DNA of 11,578 bases from Euperipatoides rowelli (Eukaryota > Onychophora > Udeonychophora > Euonychophora > Peripatopsidae): the NCBI GenBank assembly GCA_003024985.2, contig PXIH01S0001630.1; one strand, written 5' to 3'. Position numbers and translations under genes: made by a program. Below the pieces are notes generated by a model. The model saw nothing but the letters and a program-made list of their open reading frames with translations, was not told the origin of the DNA and searched no databases. Each line of letters starts with the position of its first letter. The first letter of the stretch is position 1. Of this stretch, positions 7,566 to 11,578 are shown one piece after another.

Positions 7566-8692
7566 CAAGAGAAACTCAAAAGCTCTACATCACTAAAATT
7601 GCAACAATACATACTACCCAACACAACCAAGGTACGACCATACATGCCAGAAAAACAAAGAATGCAAGTATTCTAAGCCACTCACAACTTGTCACACCCA
7701 GGGAATCATGGGCCACAACCAGACAGCTATGTGAACAATATGTATGGGCAGCCATCAGAAAAGACTGCAGAACCTGGACCAAAAGCTGCACCGCAGGCCA
7801 AACAGCCAAAATATTGAGACACACCATCACCCAACTAGGAACCTTCGATATGCCAAGTGAACATTTTGCACACATACACCTTGACATNATTGGACCCCTA
7901 CCACCCTCACAAGATTACAACTACTGCCTCACCTGCATGGACAGATTTTCCAGATGACCCGAAATACTCCCCATGACTGACATGACTGCAGAGACAGTAG
8001 AAACCACCTTCAACCATGGTTGGATAAGCAGGTTTGGCACACCAGAAACCATAACTAAAGACCAAGGCAGACAATTTGAGAGCTCACTCTTCAGATCCCT
8101 AACCAAGATAATGGGAACCAAACAAATCCACACCACCCTATACCATCCAGCTTCAAATGGACTAATCGAACGTTTACACCGATCCCTAAAAGCAGCACTG
8201 GTGACACACCTCACACAAGATTAGATCAAAACACTACCATCCGTAATATTGGGACTCAGGACTTGCCTCAGAGATGACAGCAAAACCACGGCAGCCCAAA
8301 TGATATACGGAACTAATCTACGACTACCAGGTGACTTCTTAAACGTAAGAAACAAAGGACAAACACCAACACACCAATTTGCGGAAACACTACAACAAGC
8401 CATGCTAAACCTCCAACCTACACCCAACAAAACCCATGGAAACAAGAAACTGTACCACCACAAAGCTCTATAGAACTGCACCCATGTCTTTATGAGAGTC
8501 GACCGCATCAGGAAGCCACTACAGCCACCATATATCAGCCTCTACTTAGTCCTCAAAAGACAAAACAATGTATACACCATCTTCATAAAAGGCAAATTAC
8601 AAACAATCTCAATAGAAAGACTAAAATCGGCATTTTTCTTAACCCAAACTGAACCTATCTACACAGAAAATGAAGAAACAACCAGACCGTAA
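7566..8692 (+). pseudogene. pol: Ty3/Gypsy pol, integrase part (broken)
   Basis: Integrase joins element DNA to the host chromosome. The N-terminal zinc-binding region is seen as THNLSHPG followed by CRTWTKSCTAGQ; the last zinc Cys (C-x2-C) is Gly at 7796-7798. The catalytic triad is complete: Asp 7883-7885 in HLDxIGPLPPS, Asp 8060-8062 in TKDQGRQFES and Glu 8168-8170 in NGLIERLHRS, giving exactly D,D-35-E spacing. The C-terminal part has THVFMRVDRIRKPLQPPY and a tail like ISIERLKSAFF, matching the GPY/F module, but the GPY box reads SLY. Breaks: TAA 7674-7676, a frame change near 7700-7717, TGA 7955-7957 and TAG 8222-8224 (both at expected Trp), TAG 8471-8473 and TAA 8690-8692. Position 7887 is ambiguous. 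Confidence 0.94.
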
Positions 8693-8824
8693 ACCACAGA
8701 AGCAGACAAACCACCAAAGAAAAGTATATTAAAGAACCAAATTAAAGAAGCAACAACACAACTTACTCTAAGACCAAGAACAAACAGGAAAATCCAATTC
8801 AGACATCCTTTAAGTTATTGTTGA
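8693..8824 (+). pseudogene. pol: Pol C-terminal tail
   Basis: After the TAA at 8690-8692 the same frame stays open to TGA at 8822-8824. It is lysine- and threonine-rich and ends with RPRTNRKIQFRHPLSYC, resembling the basic tail that often closes pol in this retroelement group. It is read as the decayed end of the polyprotein, not a separate gene. Confidence 0.6.
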
Positions 8825-8913
8825 TTCATTTCATTTTATATAATAAAAGATTTACAACACACAAATGTAATGTTATTATAGCTGCATCAGCACATGCACC
8901 TATAAACTGGTGA
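8825..8913. other. Pol 3' flank, possible LTR start (unproven)
   Basis: An LTR preceded by a polypurine tract is expected here. The only weak candidate is a TG-initiated stretch at 8871 (TGTTATTATAGCTGCATCAG), about 47 bases after the pol stop. No clear polypurine tract, matching 5' LTR or CA end is visible in the window, so no LTR is called. Confidence 0.25.
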
Positions 8914-9619
8914 CAGCATCGATGATTTGACAACTCACCGACTCATGGTTTCTTCTGATTAAGACAGCCTCTCTGACATAATGGAGTCAGAGTGTAGAGT
9001 GAGAGTCAGCATTTTTAGACATTTGAAACACAGCATCGGAGACTTGGCAACTTGCCGACTCAAATTTCTTCTAATTAAGACAGCCTCTCTGATGTAATGG
9101 AGTTAGAGTGTAGAGTCAGAGTCAACATTTTTAGCCATTTGAAACAAAGCATCGAAGACTTGGCAACTCACCGACTCGCGGTTTACTTCTGATTGAGACA
9201 GCCTCTCTGATGTAATGGAGTCAGAGTGTAGAGTGAGAGTAAGCAGTTTTAGACATTTGAAATAAAGTATCGATAACTTGGCAACTCTCCGACTTGCAGT
9301 TTCTTTTGATTGAGACAGCCTTTCTGATGTAATGAGTCAGAGTGTAGAGTGAGAGTCAGCATTTTTAGATATTTGAAACATAGTATTGATGATGTGGCAA
9401 CTCACCGACTCATGGTGGTTTCTTCTGATTGAGACAGCCCCTCTGATGTAATGAGTCGGAGTGTAGAGTGAGAGTCAGCATTTTTAGATATTTTAAACAT
9501 AGTATCGATGACTTGGCAACACGACAACTCATGGTTTCTTCTGATTGAGACAGCCTCTCTGACGTAATGAGTCGGAGTGTAGAGTTAGAGTCAGCATTTT
9601 TAGACTTTTGAAACACAGC
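8914..9619. repeat. Tandem array, six copies of a ~117-bp unit
   Basis: The landmark GACAGCC(T/C)CTCTGA-like block recurs at 8963, 9079, 9197, 9314, 9433 and 9549, giving periods of 116, 118, 117, 119 and 116. Each unit runs from CAGCATCGATGA through CAACTCACCGACTC, TTTCTTCTGATT, AATG(GA)GTCAGAGTGTAGAGT and CAGCATTTTTAGA to TTGAAACA. The copies differ by scattered substitutions and small indels, so the array is moderately old. Minus-strand open frames across it only reflect the repetition. Confidence 0.93.
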
Positions 9620-9760
9620 TTACGAATGCGATATCAATTACGTTTTCATGTTTAGAGACAATCACCACTGCAGCGCTGCGACTGTTACTATTAAAAAATA
9701 AACATTATTTTTTCTCATAGAATTATCAGTCCACGGTGATAAAAAGGTTAAGAAACACTG
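9620..9760 (-). mobile_element. hAT-like terminus, partner end not found
   Basis: Read leftward from 9760 the sequence begins CAGTGTTTCTTAACC and continues with a T-run and ATCACCGTGGAC, the CAGTGTTTCTTAACCTTTTT type of animal hAT-like terminal inverted repeat. The flank to the right is CTCTATTA, the expected 8-bp target side. The other terminus is not seen, and the tandem array ends only 1 bp before the start of this feature, so the array may be the interior of this element. Confidence 0.55.
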
Positions 9761-10498
9761 CTCTATTAGATACTATTGTAGATTTATATATAAATAGATA
9801 TACATAAATCCAGCCTATAAAATTTCATCCGCACATGCACGCAATACGTGATTGTGTGCATGTCTTGTTACAAAGAATATTTCAACATCACTGGCATGTG
9901 TACTACCTTCTATATTTATTTTTAATGTTGTAATGATTATGCCATTAACTTTCTGCAGCAAAATAATTCTTATTGACTTGCAAATCAACATGTGAAGCTA
10001 TAAAGAAAAAAAAAAAAACAGAGAACTAATTATTAATTAAACATAACATTAATTGATACAGGAAGAATATAATCAAATTATATATTTTCATGGTCGTTAA
10101 ATATGAAATTAGATTTATTACAAATTTAAGATAATTAAATCAATTGGTTGATGTAATGGTAAATTCATTTTTTTTAATATAAAAATGAATAGAGAAAACA
10201 GATATTTGGTGCACAATGTGTCCTATAGTTAAGGTAAACAGCAAAAATATTTAGAAAACTGAATAAAATTGTTGAAATTATTCAACGGGGGGGGGGGGGG
10301 GGGGATCTCTCGTAATTAACAATGATTTATTTAAATTAGTAATATCCATTCCTTGCTGTAGTTATTAATAGGTTATAGTTATTAAGTAGTGATTAGTCTT
10401 TTAACTAGATATTAAATGTTCATATATTTACAATTAGGTCATTTAAATTATCGTTTATGATTCAGTGTATAACTTTCTCTTGACAGATAATTCTGTAT
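9761..10498. other. AT-rich intergenic DNA with G-run
   Basis: No gene was recognised. The stretch is strongly AT-rich with an A-run at about 10006-10018. It contains an isolated run of 18 G at 10287-10304. Confidence 0.55.
10287..10304 (+). repeat. Run of 18 consecutive G
   Basis: An uninterrupted G homopolymer in AT-rich DNA. Such a run could adopt quadruplex structure and its exact length is prone to sequencing error. Confidence 0.9.
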
Positions 10499-10825
10499 TG
10501 TGACATGCAATGTCACATGACTAGGAAAGGTCCAGTCAAGAAGCTCTGTATAAAAGGCTTATTTCTGTAGTTGTGACGTTCTGAATGAGGAGGGGGATAA
10601 GAAGGAGGGCCCACTTTGATTGAAGGGCATTAAGCCTGGTCAGCAATCACTAACCTCTGACCTGGCCAGTCTGACATTGGTGACATGTATTAACCACCTA
10701 TGATGTCATAGTTACCCAGGACATTTTGGAATAGTCTCATCTTGTTGATTTGACGCCATGACAGGCAGTCTGTATTCATTTTGTGTAAAGATAGAAATAA
10801 ATGTTTATAGTAGTTGAGGTTTACA
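10499..10825 (+). mobile_element. Candidate solo LTR or promoter-like segment
   Basis: The segment is less AT-rich than both flanks. It starts with a perfect 8-bp inverted repeat (TGTGACAT at 10499-10506, ATGTCACA at 10510-10517), has a TATA box TATAAAAGG at 10549-10557, and a polyadenylation signal AATAAA at 10796-10801, and could end in TTTACA at 10825. TG...CA ends with a TATA box and AATAAA in this order are the LTR layout. No target-site duplication is visible and the right edge is a guess. A host promoter is the alternative, but no gene follows. Confidence 0.35.
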
Positions 10826-10936
10826 TTAGTAGTTATTATTATTTATTATAGTTAAGTTTTATATTAAAGTGCAGTTTAAAGTATTATTGAAGGACTTAAA
10901 AAAATTAGATGCTAGAATTGCTTGGGAACCTTAGCC
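10826..10936. other. Short spacer, no gene seen
   Basis: AT-rich spacer between the candidate LTR and the hAT element. No feature was recognised. Confidence 0.5.
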
Positions 10937-10944
10937 TTCTAATG
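10937..10944. repeat. Left 8-bp target-site duplication
   Basis: TTCTAATG precedes the hAT element and matches CTCTAATG at 11395-11402 at seven of eight positions. Confidence 0.8.
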
Positions 10945-11394
10945 CAGGGGTGTCAAACTCGCAGCCCGTGGGCCACATGCGGCCCTAAGCAATTATTTGT
11001 GTGGCCCAGGCCCAGACAATTATGGTATGCTAATATCACGTCACCTTACGCACAGGCACACATTTAGTAAAACGCTTATTAATTTGTGCAATTATTCAGT
11101 GTCTGGTAAGTTAATGTTCAAGAAAAAACATTACTATTTATTTAAATGTATTATTTTAAACAATTTTAACGATTATTCATTTATTTCAGTCCTTTGTATT
11201 CAGCATGTCTCTATCAATGCCAAATGATAGTAGAAATAAACGAAAAATTGCTGACGAGCATAGAAATTTTCAGGAAAAGTGGGAGTTGGAGCGTTTCAAT
11301 GAAAATTGATTATGAAACTCTTTTTTTTTGTGGCCCACATAAACTTAAACCTTGTTTATTTGGCCCACGTCTTGTTTTGAATTTGACACGCTTG
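10945..11394 (+). mobile_element. Internally deleted hAT element, 450 bp
   Basis: The left end CAGGGGTGTCAAACTCG is a classic hAT terminus, followed by the typical GCAGCCCGTGGGCC and GCGGCCC blocks. The right end, reverse-complemented, starts CAAGCGTGTCAAATTC, preceded by TGGCCCAC blocks in mirror order. An 8-bp flanking duplication (seven of eight matching) is the hallmark length for hAT. An N-terminal transposase relic lies inside, so this is a deletion derivative of an autonomous element. At 450 bp against several kb for complete members, it cannot move by itself. Confidence 0.88.
11205..11309 (+). pseudogene. hAT transposase N-terminal relic
   Basis: Thirty-four codons from ATG 11205 to TGA 11307-11309 encode a peptide containing NKRKIADEHRNFQEKWELER. 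This resembles the lysine-rich start and FQEKW...F block preceding the BED zinc finger in hAT transposases related to GTF2IRD2 and ZBED proteins. A CAG splice-acceptor-like sequence preceded by a T-rich tract (near 11183-11189, and CAG again at 11201-11203) lies just upstream, consistent with a spliced parent gene. The rest of the protein is deleted, and the sequence passes directly into the right end of the element. An overlapping 68-codon frame from 11194 is a shadow. Confidence 0.7.
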
Positions 11395-11402
11395 CTCTAA
11401 TG
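11395..11402. repeat. Right 8-bp target-site duplication
   Basis: CTCTAATG directly follows the right terminus of the hAT element and matches the left flank except for its first base. Confidence 0.8.
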
Positions 11403-11578
11403 CATAATGTGCTTGATAAAGAACCCATTTTTTTAAAAAAAAAATCACTTTAAAATTTGCTGATGAAATTCTACGGATTTGAGTCACTGAATTAAAAATA
11501 TCTAAACTGACAATGACTCCTATCAGAAGGAAGCCACAGGATGTTCATGAGTGGCCATCTTGGATGAGGTAGAAGTAT
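11403..11578. other. Window edge, no firm gene
   Basis: AT-rich DNA with a T/A-run near 11429-11445. A plus-strand frame is open from about 11481 and includes TMTPIRRKPQDVHEWPSWMR before a TAG near 11570. The stop overlaps a GTAGAAGT donor-like sequence. With only about 28 codons and no known motif, it cannot be called an exon. Confidence 0.3.

Noticed and set aside
7585-7887. 100-codon minus-strand open frame
   Set aside because: Antisense shadow of the integrase region. The G-poor sense strand leaves the opposite strand open by chance.
7921-8508. Minus-strand open frames opposite integrase
   Set aside because: Also antisense shadows of pol; the sense strand carries the D,D-35-E motifs.
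8871-8913. 3' LTR of the pol element
   Set aside because: Only a TG start can be pointed to. There is no polypurine tract, no CA end and no second LTR to compare, so it is mentioned only as a possibility.
9410-9616. 68-codon minus-strand open frame with repeated peptide
   Set aside because: Its internal peptide repeat only reflects the 117-bp tandem units, and the frame is not conserved over the other units.
8914-9619. CRISPR array
   Set aside because: Repeats are long, directly adjacent and lack unique spacers, and the DNA is eukaryotic.
10997-11227. 76-codon plus-strand open frame within the hAT element
   Set aside because: It is in a different frame from the recognisable transposase relic and starts in the GC-rich terminal region.

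Overview
The window looks like AT-rich, non-coding, transposon-laden DNA from an animal genome, probably an invertebrate. The evidence is an absence of bacterial-style gene packing, long stretches with stops in all frames, homopolymer runs, and the wreckage of at least two classes of eukaryotic transposable element. I found no intact host gene, tRNA, rRNA or CRISPR array. The host cannot be named safely from the sequence alone. Three ambiguous bases (2725, 6973, 7887) show that the assembly is imperfect.

The main feature (4985-8824) is a decayed Ty3/Gypsy-type pol pseudogene on the plus strand, truncated at its 5' end. Reverse transcriptase, RNase H, integrase (zinc-binding and D,D-35-E core) and a C-terminal GPY/F-like module follow in the usual order. 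There are several stops and frameshifts, one lost RNase H catalytic Asp and one lost zinc-finger Cys. No gag, protease or confident LTR is visible. Pol is split between reverse transcriptase and RNase H by about 1.35 kb of foreign DNA (5620-6969) flanked by a 46-bp direct duplication. That insert carries a reverse-strand hAT transposase remnant with one terminus (5702-6004) and a 374-bp near-perfect foldback element (6595-6968).

Upstream (1-4984) is AT-rich intergenic DNA with a foldback element (1068-1204), a 74-bp repeat present twice 1,080 bp apart (1493 and 2573), a 46-bp tandem pair (2442-2530), a 244-bp MITE-like element with terminal inverted repeats (2856-3099), and a 504-bp hAT-like non-autonomous element with an 8-bp target-site duplication (3874-4377).

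Downstream of pol are six tandem copies of a roughly 117-bp unit (8914-9619), a hAT-like terminus (9730-9760), an 18-G run, a candidate solo LTR (10499-10825), and a clear 450-bp internally deleted hAT element (10945-11394). The last keeps its termini, an 8-bp target duplication with one mismatch, and a 34-codon N-terminal transposase relic. The genes do not work together: this is a nested graveyard of mobile DNA, useful mainly for reconstructing insertion order. I see no convincing new biological system.
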